A stretch of 64,000 nt of DNA, from the NCBI RefSeq assembly GCF_026241895.1, contig NZ_JAPJIV010000002.1, positions 62,001 to 126,000 of the forward strand, in the 5' to 3' direction. Of this stretch, positions 47,812-56,612 are shown piece after piece (position 1 is the first letter of the stretch; each line of letters starts with the position of its first letter). Under the pieces are notes generated by a model. It made no database searches. It was given only the letters and a program-made list of their open reading frames with translations, and had not been told where the DNA came from. Made by a program: the position numbers and the translations under genes. Source of the DNA: Pseudomonas sp. RIT-562 (GTDB taxonomy: Bacteria > Pseudomonadota > Gammaproteobacteria > Pseudomonadales > Pseudomonadaceae).

Positions 47812-47944
47812 AAAGTAGTCGCAGTTTATCAGAGCAGGCCGCGCAAGCCTGTACCGTCCAGGCCTCGCCCTCTATAATTCGCCGCCACTGAACGCACAGT
47901 CATGTGACGGGTCGAACCACCAGTCACTGAACCAGGAGAGTTTC

Positions 47945-48370
47945 ATGCTGCGCCTTATCGTTCCCACCGCTGCCATTTTGCTGGCGTCGTCTTTCAGCGC
48001 TCAGGCTGCGTCCTTGAGTGAGCAGAATCTCAACCGAGAACTGCGAAACGTCGCCGCACAAAGCAGTGTTGGCACTCCACGGGCGATCAACGAAGACATT
48101 CTTGATCAAGGCTATACCGTCGAAGGCAATACGCTGATCAACCACTTGAGCGTACAAAGCAGCCACGCCGACAAGATGCGCTCCGACCCCAAAGCCGTGT
48201 ATTTCCAGCTGGGCGCCTCAGTTTGCAACAATCCAGCGTTCCGCAAACTTATGGCCAAGGGTGCGGTGATGCGTTATGACTTCACTGAAACCAAGAGCAA
48301 CCGCTCGGTCGGTTCCGCCAGCTATCAGGAGTCGGATTGCCCGAAAGCGGGTCCGACCAAGAAGAAGTAG
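47945..48370 (+). CDS. Exported PA3611-like protein
   Basis: The 141-residue protein has a signal peptide (MLRLIVPTAAILLASSFSAQAA) and a small domain: 'NVAAQSSVGTPRAINEDILDQGYTVEGNTLINHLSVQSSHADKMRSDP'. It resembles P. aeruginosa PA3611, described as a quorum-sensing-regulated virulence factor of unknown mechanism. Two cysteines (SVCNNP and SDCPK) may form a disulfide. It is convergent and directly abutting with the next small gene. The neighbourhood order also fits the PA3603-PA3617 region. Confidence 0.65.
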   Translation: MLRLIVPTAAILLASSFSAQAASLSEQNLNRELRNVAAQSSVGTPRAINEDILDQGYTVEGNTLINHLSVQSSHADKMRSDPKAVYFQLGASVCNNPAFRKLMAKGAVMRYDFTETKSNRSVGSASYQESDCPKAGPTKKK

Positions 48371-48565
48371 TCATCGGGAATTGGCGCGCCGCTGTTCATC
48401 TTCGGCGCGCAGTTCCGCTACCAGCGCCTGCAGGTAACGCGAACGCCGCTCGCCGCCCTCTAGACGGCGGCAACACTCTTCCTCAAGACTCAAATGATTG
48501 GTCTCGGCTGATACTTTCAGCAATCGATACAGCTGCGTATCGATTTCCAGAATGACCCTGGTCAT
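48371..48565 (-). CDS. Small hypothetical protein, possibly ribbon-helix-helix
   Basis: This 64-residue protein has an excellent ribosome site (GGGAGG) before the ATG. An N-terminal strand TRVILEIDTQLYRLLKVSAETNHLSLEEECCRRLE has the strand-helix-helix pattern of Arc/MetJ-type ribbon-helix-helix DNA-binding proteins. The C-terminal part is charged and helical. The fold is inferred; no toxin partner is adjacent. Its stop directly abuts the stop of the PA3611-like gene. Confidence 0.6.
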   Translation of the reverse strand: MTRVILEIDTQLYRLLKVSAETNHLSLEEECCRRLEGGERRSRYLQALVAELRAEDEQRRANSR

Positions 48566-48927
48566 AGCCTCCCGCCTCCTTGCCCTTTCGCCCTGACTGC
48601 GCGACTAATTCCCTGTGCACCGTGCGTCTTGCCTTTGCGTACAGCGCTCGCGTTACGCCTGTAAGTAAGTAAATCAGAGCGCACAATTCTCGGACCAAGT
48701 TCAGACGAGCGGTGAAATCACTTTTCGAATCGTCAATAAGCGATTGCCAGGAAAGACTTTGCGGCGCAATGATCAAGCCTGCGTAATTCATCGCCAAGGG
48801 CTAGATTTAGAGTACACACCATTACATTTGTGGGTCGGGAAGGAGCCGCCCGTTATGGATTTTGATGTTGCGACCGTTTTTTTCATCCACCGAAAAAAAC
48901 CAGAGCCCGCACGCAAGGAGAAGTTGA
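48566..48927. other. Gene-free region between divergent small gene and LOG-family gene
   Basis: No convincing reading frame. It should hold the promoters of both flanking genes. A GTAAGTAAGTAAAT run occurs at about 48661-48674, and an AAGGAG ribosome site ends the region. No repeat or RNA gene was recognised. Confidence 0.5.
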
Positions 48928-50046
48928 ATGCCTTACCAACCGAATGACCTCCTTAGCCGTCATTTTGCAGAAAGCGGCCACGACCTCACCAGCAAGGTCG
49001 AAGAACTACTCAACCTGGTTTCCCCTGCCAGCCCGAATGCCCCGATTTACCGCGACATGATCCTCACCGTGCTGCGCATGGCGCAGGAAGACCACAACCG
49101 CTGGAACGCCAAGATCACCCTGCAGGCCCTGCGCGAACTGGAACACGCCTTCCGCGTGCTGGAACAGTTCAAGGGTCGGCGCAAAGTCACGGTTTACGGC
49201 TCTGCCCGTACGCCGGTCGAACATCCCCTTTACGGACTGGCCAGAGAGCTGGGCGCTGCCCTGGCGCGCTCAGACCTGATGGTAATCACCGGTGCCGGTG
49301 GCGGGATCATGGCGGCAGCCCACGAAGGCGCCGGCCTTGAACACAGCCTTGGGTTCAATATCACACTGCCCTTCGAGCAACACGCCAACCCTACCGTCCA
49401 GGGCACGGCCAACCTGCTGTCGTTTCACTTCTTCTTCACGCGCAAGCTGTTTTTCGTCAAGGAAGCCAACGCACTGGTGCTCTGCCCAGGCGGTTTCGGC
49501 ACCCTGGATGAAGCGCTGGAAGTGCTGACATTGATCCAGACCGGTAAGAGCCCACTGGTCCCGGTCATCTTGCTGGATGCCCCAGGCGGCACTTTCTGGC
49601 AGGGTGCGCTGGACTTCATCCATCACCAACTCGAAGAAAATCGTTACATCCTGCCCACCGACATGAAGCTCGTCAGCCTGGTCTACAGTGCCGAAGAGGC
49701 GGTAGAGCAGATCAACCAGTTCTACAGCAACTTCCACTCAAGTCGCTGGCTCAAGCACCAGTTCATCATTCGCATGAACCACCAGTTGAGCGAGCAGGCG
49801 CTGGAGCACATGCAGGAAGCATTCGCCGATCTGTGCCTGAGCGACCATTTCCATCAACATGTCTACAGCGGTGAAGAACACGACGACGCACAGTTCAGCC
49901 ACCTGGCACGACTGGCCTTCACCTTCAACGCGCGCGACCATGGGCGCCTGCGGCAACTGGTGGATTACATCAATATGCCGGAAAACTGGGCGCAATCCAG
50001 GCCCCAGGCGCAACAGCGCACGCGAGAACCTTCCAAGGTCACCTGA
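48928..50046 (+). CDS. LOG-family protein (TIGR00730-like, large form)
   Basis: The 372-residue Rossmann-like protein has the nucleotide-binding 'KVTVYGSARTP' and 'MVITGAGGGIMAAAHEGAG' and the hallmark PGGFGTLDE. LOG proteins release cytokinin-type bases from nucleotide monophosphates; bacterial ones often act as nucleotide phosphoribohydrolases. The N-terminal (about 90 residues) and C-terminal (about 100 residues) helical extensions make it longer than plant-type LOG (about 200). The substrate is not determined. A terminator follows, shared with recX. Confidence 0.85.
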   Translation: MPYQPNDLLSRHFAESGHDLTSKVEELLNLVSPASPNAPIYRDMILTVLRMAQEDHNRWNAKITLQALRELEHAFRVLEQFKGRRKVTVYGSARTPVEHPLYGLARELGAALARSDLMVITGAGGGIMAAAHEGAGLEHSLGFNITLPFEQHANPTVQGTANLLSFHFFFTRKLFFVKEANALVLCPGGFGTLDEALEVLTLIQTGKSPLVPVILLDAPGGTFWQGALDFIHHQLEENRYILPTDMKLVSLVYSAEEAVEQINQFYSNFHSSRWLKHQFIIRMNHQLSEQALEHMQEAFADLCLSDHFHQHVYSGEEHDDAQFSHLARLAFTFNARDHGRLRQLVDYINMPENWAQSRPQAQQRTREPSKVT

Positions 50047-50058
50047 CGCGCATAAAAA

Positions 50059-50084
50059 AAGGCCCGCTATCACTAGCGGGCCTT
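50059..50084. terminator. Bidirectional terminator between LOG gene and recX
   Basis: AAGGCCCGCTA-TCAC-TAGCGGGCCTT with A-rich sequence on the left and TTTT on the right. The perfect eleven-pair stem can end both convergent transcripts. Confidence 0.92.
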
Positions 50085-50089
50085 TTCAT

Positions 50090-50557
50090 TTAATCGTCCA
50101 TCCCTCGACCGCTGAACAGCCGGCTGATCATTTCCATTGAATATCCGCGATAACTCAGGAAACGGCCCTGCTTGGCCCGCTCCCTGGCATCTATCGGTAG
50201 ATGCCCGGCAAACTTGCGCCGCCAGGTCTCTTCCAGCTGCTCCTGCCAACTGATCCCGCTCTCGCGCAGGGCCAGCTCGATATCAGTGCGTTGCAGGCCG
50301 CGCTGACTCAGCTCTTCACGAATACGCAACGGCCCATAACCCGAGCGGGCACGGTAGGAAACGAAGCTTTCAAGGTAACGGGATTCGGACAGCAGGCCCT
50401 CTTCCGTAAGACGGTCGAGTGCAGTGTCGATCATTTCAGGGAGAGCGCCGCGCTGACGCAGTTTACGCGTCAGCTCGACTCGACCGTGCTCGCGTCGTGC
50501 GAGCAGGTCCATTGCGGTTCGTCGCACTGCGACGAGTGTATCGAGTACGGCGGTCAT
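50090..50557 (-). CDS. recX: Regulatory protein RecX
   Basis: The 155-residue all-helical protein limits RecA filament growth by direct binding. Tandem three-helix repeats are visible: '[71 protein letters not shown]'. The ATG at 50557 is eight bases beyond the recA stop, so recA and recX form an operon. recX is the last gene before the shared terminator. Confidence 0.93.
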   Translation of the reverse strand: MTAVLDTLVAVRRTAMDLLARREHGRVELTRKLRQRGALPEMIDTALDRLTEEGLLSESRYLESFVSYRARSGYGPLRIREELSQRGLQRTDIELALRESGISWQEQLEETWRRKFAGHLPIDARERAKQGRFLSYRGYSMEMISRLFSGRGMDD

Positions 50558-50565
50558 TGGATCAA

Positions 50566-51618
50566 TCAAACATCTACATCGACCAGATCGTCCGCTTTCA
50601 CTCGATCTGCCAGCGCTTTAACGTCTGGTGCCGGGCTCAGCAGCTTGTCGCGCAGCTGCTTCTCAAGTTTCGCGGCAATTTCCGGGTTATCCGCCAGGAA
50701 CTTGGCCGAGTTAGCCTTGCCCTGACCAATCTTGGTGCCTTCATAGGCATACCAGGCACCGGACTTCTCAACGAAACCATGCAGCACGCCCAGGTCGATC
50801 ATCTCGCCATTGAGGTAGATGCCCTTGCCGTAAAGAATCTGGAACTCTGCCTGACGGAACGGCGAAGCCACCTTGTTCTTCACAACCTTGACGCGGGTCT
50901 CACTACCAACGACTTCATCACCTTCTTTCACCGCGCCAGTACGGCGGATATCCAGACGAACCGAAGCGTAGAACTTCAGCGCGTTACCACCGGTAGTGGT
51001 TTCCGGGCTGCCAAACATGACGCCGATTTTCATCCGGATCTGGTTGATGAAGATAACCAGGCAGTTGGCGTTCTTGATGTTACCGGTGATTTTGCGCAGG
51101 GCCTGGGACATCAGACGGGCTTGCAGGCCAACGTGCATGTCGCCCATTTCGCCTTCGATCTCGGCCTTTGGAACCAGGGCTGCCACGGAGTCGACGATGA
51201 TCACGTCAACCGCGTTGGAACGCACCAGCATGTCGGTGATTTCCAGGGCCTGCTCGCCAGTGTCCGGCTGGGACACCAGCAGGTCGTCGACATTGACGCC
51301 CAGCTTGCCGGCGTACTCAGGGTCGAGTGCGTGTTCGGCGTCGACGAATGCGCAGGTCGCACCGGCTTTTTGCGCCTGGGCGATGACCGACAGCGTCAGT
51401 GTGGTTTTACCCGAGGATTCAGGACCGTAGATTTCAACGATACGACCTTTTGGCAGACCGCCAATGCCGAGCGCGATGTCCAGACCCAGAGAGCCAGTAG
51501 AGATAGCCGGGATCGCCTGACGGTCTTGATCGCCCATACGCATTACGGCACCCTTGCCGAATTGACGTTCGATCTGACCCAGGGCCGCAGCCAAGGCTTT
51601 CTTCTTGTTGTCGTCCAT
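50566..51618 (-). CDS. recA: Recombinase RecA
   Basis: The 350-residue recombinase drives homologous strand exchange and LexA self-cleavage. The Walker A is GPESSGKT, Walker [13 protein letters not shown], and loop L2 is in the region '[34 protein letters not shown]'. The C-terminus ends in an acidic DDLVDVDV tail. A LexA box lies 41 bases upstream of the start. It is co-transcribed with recX and follows pncC on the same strand. Confidence 0.98.
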   Translation of the reverse strand: MDDNKKKALAAALGQIERQFGKGAVMRMGDQDRQAIPAISTGSLGLDIALGIGGLPKGRIVEIYGPESSGKTTLTLSVIAQAQKAGATCAFVDAEHALDPEYAGKLGVNVDDLLVSQPDTGEQALEITDMLVRSNAVDVIIVDSVAALVPKAEIEGEMGDMHVGLQARLMSQALRKITGNIKNANCLVIFINQIRMKIGVMFGSPETTTGGNALKFYASVRLDIRRTGAVKEGDEVVGSETRVKVVKNKVASPFRQAEFQILYGKGIYLNGEMIDLGVLHGFVEKSGAWYAYEGTKIGQGKANSAKFLADNPEIAAKLEKQLRDKLLSPAPDVKALADRVKADDLVDVDV

Positions 51619-51658
51619 TAAAGTCCTCACGTAATCAATAAGGCCTGACGGCCAACAC

Positions 51659-51674
51659 CTGTATAAGTAGACAG
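51659..51674 (-). promoter_or_regulatory. LexA (SOS) box of recA
   Basis: CTGTATAAGTAGACAG is a full CTGT-N8-ACAG palindrome in the recA promoter region, between pncC and recA. Confidence 0.92.
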
Positions 51675-51701
51675 TATTATTCCACAGCGCTTCAGGATCG
51701 C

Positions 51702-52208
51702 CTACCCCTGATTTGAGATTTCTGAAGCGGCATGCCGTAGCAGCCCCTCTAGCGCGGCCTTCACCGTTTGTCGGCGGACCTCGTCGCGATTGCCCGGGAA
51801 GTGCTGGACCTCGCTGAACACCTGTTCGCCGACGCCCCAGGCCAGCCAGACCGTCCCCACCGGCTTGCTTGGGGAGCCGCCATCCGGGCCGGCGACTCCA
51901 CTGACCGCCACGGCAAACGTCGCGCGGCTTTTTTCCTGGGCGCCCCTGACCATGGCCTCGACCACCTCGCGGCTGACCGCCCCGACCGTGGCAAACAGCG
52001 GCTCGGGAACATTCAACTGTGCGGTTTTCTGCCGGTTGGAATAGGTGACATACCCGGCCTCGAACCACGCCGAACTCCCCGGGATCCGGGTAATCGCCTC
52101 CGCGATCCCGCCACCGGTGCACGACTCGGCCGTGGTGACATGAGCATTGAGAACCTGCAGGCGTCTGCCAAGTTCAGCGGCAAGCTGGGTGATTTCTTTC
52201 ACGGTCAT
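51702..52208 (-). CDS. pncC: CinA-type nicotinamide-nucleotide amidohydrolase (PncC)
   Basis: The 168-residue single-domain CinA C-terminal family enzyme deamidates NMN to nicotinate mononucleotide in NAD salvage. The conserved segments are '[37 protein letters not shown]' and '[25 protein letters not shown]'. It lacks the MoaB-like N-terminal domain of full CinA. In pseudomonads it stands between recA and the divergent mutS; here the mutS side is interrupted by an accessory region. Confidence 0.92.
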   Translation of the reverse strand: MTVKEITQLAAELGRRLQVLNAHVTTAESCTGGGIAEAITRIPGSSAWFEAGYVTYSNRQKTAQLNVPEPLFATVGAVSREVVEAMVRGAQEKSRATFAVAVSGVAGPDGGSPSKPVGTVWLAWGVGEQVFSEVQHFPGNRDEVRRQTVKAALEGLLRHAASEISNQG

Positions 52209-52429
52209 CTCCTTGTCGGGCGGGATGAGAACTACCGTACACGAGCCGATAGCGCTTGCAAGGCACGGCCCACTTCAAAATGTGAGGAGCGCGCGCAAGC
52301 AAATGCATTCCAAGGCTTTCACTCCTGCGGCAGGCGGACCGCCCATGGTAATCTTGCGCCCATCGCGGAAAAGCCGGGCCGACGTCCCTCCTTTGCCCTA
52401 CACCTTTCAACGAATTTGCCTGATATCCG

Positions 52430-52504
52430 ATGAATAAAGCGCTCTCCGATCTGTCCTCCCACACGCCGATTGTGTTGGAGTATGAAGACGAAAACGTGCT
52501 ATAG
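52430..52504 (+). pseudogene. mutS: mutS 5' remnant cut off by accessory region
   Basis: The frame reads MNKALSDLSSHTP, the N-terminus of pseudomonad MutS, in the place and direction where mutS starts next to pncC/cinA. After about 13 codons identity stops (MutS continues with MMQQYW-like residues), and the frame runs as IVLEYEDENVL to a TAG. So the native mutS promoter and first codons are still here, but the body of the gene is not. A complete mutS probably lies beyond the window on the other side of the inserted cluster. Confidence 0.75.
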
Positions 52505-52913
52505 CCCCTCCCCATAAAGCCTGTAGGGCTTCTTTGACAAATTACTGAAAGTGTTCAGTTGGCATTGAGTGGCATAGATTGGCGGTCGGTTTGCCCCATT
52601 TTCGCCCCACGGCTTTCAAGCAATCGCTCCGACGATGGATTGGACTGACTTACCGCCACACACCAGAAAATAAAGGCTCAGATGACGGCCAAAAAAACCT
52701 CCGTACCAATTTCGTACCAGCAATATTCGCCCATCATTAAATTCTGTTTCCTCTCCTCCCCCTGTAGCAAATTTTAAGCAACCGTTTTCGACTCCAATCC
52801 CGAGCACTGTCGCTACTGTCAAATACCTTGGTGCATTGGCGCCCAGCCTCTTTGACTCCACCCGACTCATGAAGTTTTCAAGCTGCTACCGCTTTCCTCT
52901 TCACGGAATCGCG
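52505..52913. other. Gene-free start of accessory region
   Basis: About 400 bases follow the mutS remnant with no supported gene. The stretch near 52580-52620 (GGTTTGCCCCATTTTCGCCC) is G/C-tract rich and resembles the flank of an integrase-type attachment region, but no integrase is encoded in this window. A direct repeat was not found. Confidence 0.35.
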
Positions 52914-53081
52914 ATGCCAAATACAGACCTGCTCCCTTCCCTGCTGTACAAAATCAATGAAAACCAGCTCGCCCTGGAAGCCGCAATTTTGGAACTCTCA
53001 AATTGGGTTGAGCAGCGTGGTTCGGCCGAGGTTGCCGGCAACGTTCGCGGCACCCTGACGGCTATCGACCGCAATAAATAA
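52914..53081 (+). CDS. Small prophage-linked protein, shortened paralogue of 55221-55433
   Basis: This 55-residue protein carries 'NQLALEAAILELSNWVEQRGSAEVAGNVRGTLTAI', which aligns with NQLALEAAVMELTLSVEKQGLIEVGGNVRGALDTI in the gene at 55221. It stops about 15 residues earlier, losing the GHIKQALARL end. It is predicted helical and has no known function. The ATG follows CGGAATCGCG, a weak ribosome site. It may be a decayed copy rather than an active gene. Confidence 0.5.
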   Translation: MPNTDLLPSLLYKINENQLALEAAILELSNWVEQRGSAEVAGNVRGTLTAIDRNK

Positions 53082-53474
53082 TTCATCATGATGACGACCG
53101 CGGTACTGATGACACCGGATTGACTGCACAGCCAAAAGTGGACTTGGACGAAAGCCTCTTTTCGAACTATTGGTTGACCGTCAGATTTGTCTAAGATACC
53201 CGGGGCGGCTCAGTCCCCGGCCATCTTGATTGGGCAATGAGCGCTTTCCAATGCAGTCCCGGGGGTTGGTAAGCGTTCCAATGTCTCTGTACCAGTTAAC
53301 GTTCAGCGTGCTGGCTTACGGCTCTTAAGCACATGCGAGGACCGCCACCTAATCTTACCGATTCTGGTGCGTTCACCGCACACTCAGTAGTGGCTCAATC
53401 GTCAAATGAAAAGCTGAAGCCGATCACTCTGTGATGCGCTACGCTCCAGCACAAACATCAGTGGAGACATCTTT
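53082..53474. other. Intergenic region with a stem-loop
   Basis: No gene seen. A two-part hairpin lies at 53193-53227: AAGAT/ATCTT outside and CCGGGG/CCCCGG inside, with a nine-base loop. It has no T run, so it is not a standard terminator. The end of the region probably carries the promoter of the next gene, with GGAG shortly before its ATG. Confidence 0.4.
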
Positions 53475-54161
53475 ATGAGAATTGTCGATTCAGTCGCCAA
53501 AGCAATTGCTGACTGGCAAAGTGGAGATTCTGAGTCGGCCATGCTGCATGCATGCAACGCAGTCAACGGTACAGCGACTAAAGCTTACAAAAGTATCGAA
53601 GGGGATAGAGCGAAGTTTACAACCTTGTTGCGTGATAATTACTCAATTCTTGGGCCAATGGGAATACCCGGAGTCGATTTGGACAAAACTCGATTTGGAG
53701 TAGATCTTAAAAAATCCAACCCCCAAATCAAGGAATTTGATTTGGCAGATTTGATTTATAAGATACACCGATGCAGCCACGGCCATGGAGATGAGTTACT
53801 TAAGGGTTTCGAATTGATCCCTGACGCCGCCGGCCCGCATGGGACAACTCATTTCAAATTGGATCTTGTGGATGGGACAGTCAGGTTAAGCGATCGAATA
53901 ATTTTTGGGATGTTAGGTGTCGTGGTTTTTTCGCCAGTCAATGCGCACCAGAAATCTGATTATGAATACTTTTTGTCTTATGATGGGGTCGAGCTTCCGA
54001 TAAATGAATGGTGGGGACGGACTCGCGATTTCTTGGAAATTGTAAATAGCGGGCGTAGCCCAGTTATAAATATTTATGAGTTTGGCTCGGACGAACCTGC
54101 ACCTGCTCGAGTTTCCGGAGAGATGCATTTTAAATTGTTTGGAGAGTCGACTCTAAAATAG
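53475..54161 (+). CDS. Unknown accessory protein with HEPN-like R-x4-H motif
   Basis: The 228-residue protein has no recognised family and is AT-richer than the core genes. The N-terminal half is helical. It contains KIHRCSHGHGDEL, with R99 and H104 in the R-x4-H spacing used by HEPN ribonucleases and abortive-infection proteins. The C-terminal half is beta-rich (HFKLDLVDGTVRLSDRIIFG). A helical domain with that motif in a phage-locus cargo region suggests an RNase-type defence or toxin protein. This is inference from one short motif; a chance match is possible. It is followed by a membrane-protein gene 143 bases downstream. Confidence 0.6.
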   Translation: MRIVDSVAKAIADWQSGDSESAMLHACNAVNGTATKAYKSIEGDRAKFTTLLRDNYSILGPMGIPGVDLDKTRFGVDLKKSNPQIKEFDLADLIYKIHRCSHGHGDELLKGFELIPDAAGPHGTTHFKLDLVDGTVRLSDRIIFGMLGVVVFSPVNAHQKSDYEYFLSYDGVELPINEWWGRTRDFLEIVNSGRSPVINIYEFGSDEPAPARVSGEMHFKLFGESTLK

Positions 54162-54304
54162 TAATTTCTGTACAAATTCCTCGGCCTGAGTCCGTTCGAC
54201 CTGCGAAGCAGGTAAACTGCTTGCCGGTCTGATGACTGGGTCGGTTCGCTAACCACTCAGAGTCAAAAACTCCCAAAAACCCCGTACGCCACTATGGTAT
54301 AGAA

Positions 54305-54817
54305 ATGGATCTCGATGAAATCGCAGTAAATTACTATCATGATTCTTTGGAGCTGGCGCAAAAAGCATTAATATCTGGAGTAACCGTTTCCGGAGTCGCT
54401 TATTTCGTAGCTATATCAGAGGCGAGCAAGGCTCCCTATATAATTCCATTTTTGGAAATTGAAGTAAACTCATTAAGATTCTTCTCGACATCCTTGTTAA
54501 TTCTTTATTTTGCGTGCGGCATGCTTTGCTTATATGGTGTGCAGAAGTCAATCGACAACTGGAAGCTTGTTTCAAATGAAGAGTTGTCGCTTAGATTACT
54601 TCATGTACCAAATATACTGTTGGTGGGAACCATTTCTCGAGCCTGCCTTTATGGGGGGCTTTTCATGGTTGGAGCCAGCCTGTCGTCACAAATTCTGGAA
54701 ATTGAAGGATGGATAAATTCTTTGGTTGGCAGCTTATTGGCCTCTCCGTATTTCGTGGCGTTCCGATGTTCCTCGGATCTTAAAGACAATGCCAAGAATA
54801 AATCACTGGCTACCTAA
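54305..54817 (+). CDS. Unknown small membrane protein
   Basis: The 170-residue protein has about four hydrophobic segments (residues near 22-40, 58-78, 103-122 and 128-148) and a short soluble tail. AT-rich codon use marks it as accessory. No family was recognised and no ribosome site is strong (TATAGAAATG). It may work with the gene upstream, for example as a membrane effector or sensor, but no overlap or coupling proves this. Confidence 0.55.
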   Translation: MDLDEIAVNYYHDSLELAQKALISGVTVSGVAYFVAISEASKAPYIIPFLEIEVNSLRFFSTSLLILYFACGMLCLYGVQKSIDNWKLVSNEELSLRLLHVPNILLVGTISRACLYGGLFMVGASLSSQILEIEGWINSLVGSLLASPYFVAFRCSSDLKDNAKNKSLAT

Positions 54818-54916
54818 TAGGTGATTCAAGGCATTCTCCACGTCCATCAGGAAATGCGCATACCGCGCTCGCTTAGAGAATATCGGCTTTGGGTCGAATG
54901 TGAGCGCGCACGTAGA

Positions 54917-54933
54917 TAGGGATTCGAACCCCT
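54917..54933 (-). other. tRNA T-arm-like fragment
   Basis: On the minus strand AGGGGTTCGAATCCCTA looks like a tRNA T stem-loop (TTCGAAT loop, G-rich/C-rich stem). No rest of a tRNA could be folded around it, and no CCA end follows. It may be an attachment-site remnant or chance. It lies inside a 400-base gene-free stretch (54818-55220) in which nothing else was recognised. Confidence 0.3.
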
Positions 54934-55220
54934 TCTTTCGTATCTGAGGGCCGCTCTAGGCAACAGAAAAAGGGATTACCGTGCTCAGCATAAGGCGTAA
55001 AGCCGCTTGAAACGGACCTGAATTTGCCCTGATTTTGCCAAAAAAAGATTCCGTTTGATGGGCTAGTTCCGGTAAAGCCTGCCCGCCAGAAATGGATCGG
55101 TGCGACCTTTCATACAGCGGCCTGACCTCCCTTTCCCGTCGACACCTTTTCGCGACCATCTGCAGCAACCGGGGGCCACGTGACTGCTATGCTTGGCTTT
55201 TCTCAAATGGAGACGATGTT

Positions 55221-55433
55221 ATGCCAGGCGAATACTCAATGTCTGATCTACTAGAAAGGATCTATCACAACCAACTAGCCCTTGAGGCAGCGGTGATGGA
55301 GTTGACACTGTCGGTCGAAAAGCAGGGTTTAATAGAAGTTGGTGGAAACGTACGCGGCGCGCTGGACACTATTGGCGACAACGCTGGCCACATAAAACAG
55401 GCATTAGCTCGTTTGCGCTCTGCAAAATTCTGA
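55221..55433 (+). CDS. Small prophage-linked helical protein
   Basis: The 70-residue protein starts at ATG 55221 with GGAG eight bases upstream. It reads 'SDLLERIYHNQLALEAAVMELTLSVEKQGLIEVGGNVRGALDTIGDNAGHIKQALARL' and is predicted to be almost all helix. I recall similar small proteins near tailocin and prophage loci of the fluorescens group; their function is unknown. A shortened paralogue lies at 52914-53081, so two copies bracket the cargo genes between. Confidence 0.65.
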   Translation: MPGEYSMSDLLERIYHNQLALEAAVMELTLSVEKQGLIEVGGNVRGALDTIGDNAGHIKQALARLRSAKF

Positions 55434-55503
55434 TTAGTCACTCCATTTGACTTCCATGCTGTTGAGAGGAGGTCGCCAATATCTTATTTACCGTAGGACA
55501 AAA

Positions 55504-56460
55504 ATGAGTACCGACGCCAGAAATCATCATTACGTACCTCAGACTTATCTCCGAGCATTTACAGATGGGGAGTCGAAAAAATCAAAATTCACCGTTTTCG
55601 ATGTTGCTACGGAAAAGCGATTTGAAACCGTCCCACGAAATGTCTGCGCAGTGCGAGACTTCAACCGAGTTTCTATTCCTGGGATGGACGCCAATGCTAT
55701 TGAGTCTGGGATGGGTATTTTCGAATCCCTCATAGCCCCTGCCGTCGCGGAGATTAACCTGACTAATACGTTTGAGGGCGAGGCGAAAAATACCATCTTG
55801 AACCTTATGGCATTACTGGCAGTTCGGCATCCAGATCGACGAGAGAGCATGCGCAAGTTTCATTCTCAAATTGCCAAAATCACGATGGGAATGTTGCTCA
55901 ATCGCCGCGAAATGTACGACAACGTTACAGCCGAAATGAGATCTGAAGGAATAATCAGTGAAGACAGCCCGTCCTATACTGACGTTAAAGCTTTCTTCGA
56001 TGGTGGCCAATATGACATAGAAGTTACTAACGAAAGCCATCTAAATTCCGAGCAAACAATGCACGAAACTGCTTTGCCTCTACTTGCGGAGAGGAGTTGG
56101 ATGCTTTATAGAGTCAATCCAAAAGACGGACACTTTATCACAAGCGACCATCCCGTATCCATCACTTGGCGTAATCCGTCCAACATTCCTCCCCTGTACA
56201 GACATAGCCCCGGATTTGGCATGCGTGATACAGAGGTGCTTTTTCCGCTAACAAAAAACTTAGTTTTGATCGGAATTTTCGACGGTGAGAGCGGATATCA
56301 AATTGCAAGCCCTTTGCTTGTAGCGGCAAGCAATTCCCGAGTGGCGAATTACTGCAGTAGGCAAATCTACTCGTCAAAGCGTTCGTTTACTGCTTTGAGC
56401 CCTCAAATGGAGATTATCAACGGACCCGATCTCCTTAAAATGCACCCGGCCAGTCGTTGA
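55504..56460 (+). CDS. DUF4238 domain protein
   Basis: The 318-residue protein starts with HHYVPQTYLRAFT, the hallmark of DUF4238. A basic/aromatic segment follows, and then, near the middle and C-terminus, 'HETALPLLAERSWMLYRVNPKDGHFITSDHPVSITW' and 'DTEVLFPLTKNLVLIGIFDG', also typical. The domain is of unknown function and scattered in accessory genomes, sometimes near defence genes. I chose the ATG at 55504 because AGGA lies close upstream and the motif then sits at the N-terminus. It is 70 bases after the small helical gene and may be co-transcribed with it. Confidence 0.8.
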   Translation: MSTDARNHHYVPQTYLRAFTDGESKKSKFTVFDVATEKRFETVPRNVCAVRDFNRVSIPGMDANAIESGMGIFESLIAPAVAEINLTNTFEGEAKNTILNLMALLAVRHPDRRESMRKFHSQIAKITMGMLLNRREMYDNVTAEMRSEGIISEDSPSYTDVKAFFDGGQYDIEVTNESHLNSEQTMHETALPLLAERSWMLYRVNPKDGHFITSDHPVSITWRNPSNIPPLYRHSPGFGMRDTEVLFPLTKNLVLIGIFDGESGYQIASPLLVAASNSRVANYCSRQIYSSKRSFTALSPQMEIINGPDLLKMHPASR

Positions 56461-56612
56461 TCCCTAGCGACGTCTGCCGATCCCCTCACGCGCGCCACTG
56501 CCACCAAGGCCAGTGGCTGTTTTCTGCCCGTAACGTATCGGATAATTCTGAACAAGATTGAATATGAAAAGACCGACGGATTGCCGGCCATAATTTCGAC
56601 AATCGTGCAAAC

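Noticed and set aside
51619..52122. Upstream extension of the recA frame to 52122
   Set aside because: The extension runs through pncC in another frame, and the recA start at 51618 has the standard [10 protein letters not shown]-terminus.
52560..52640. Integrase attachment site next to the mutS remnant
   Set aside because: No integrase gene and no direct repeat were found within the window, so an attachment site cannot be supported.
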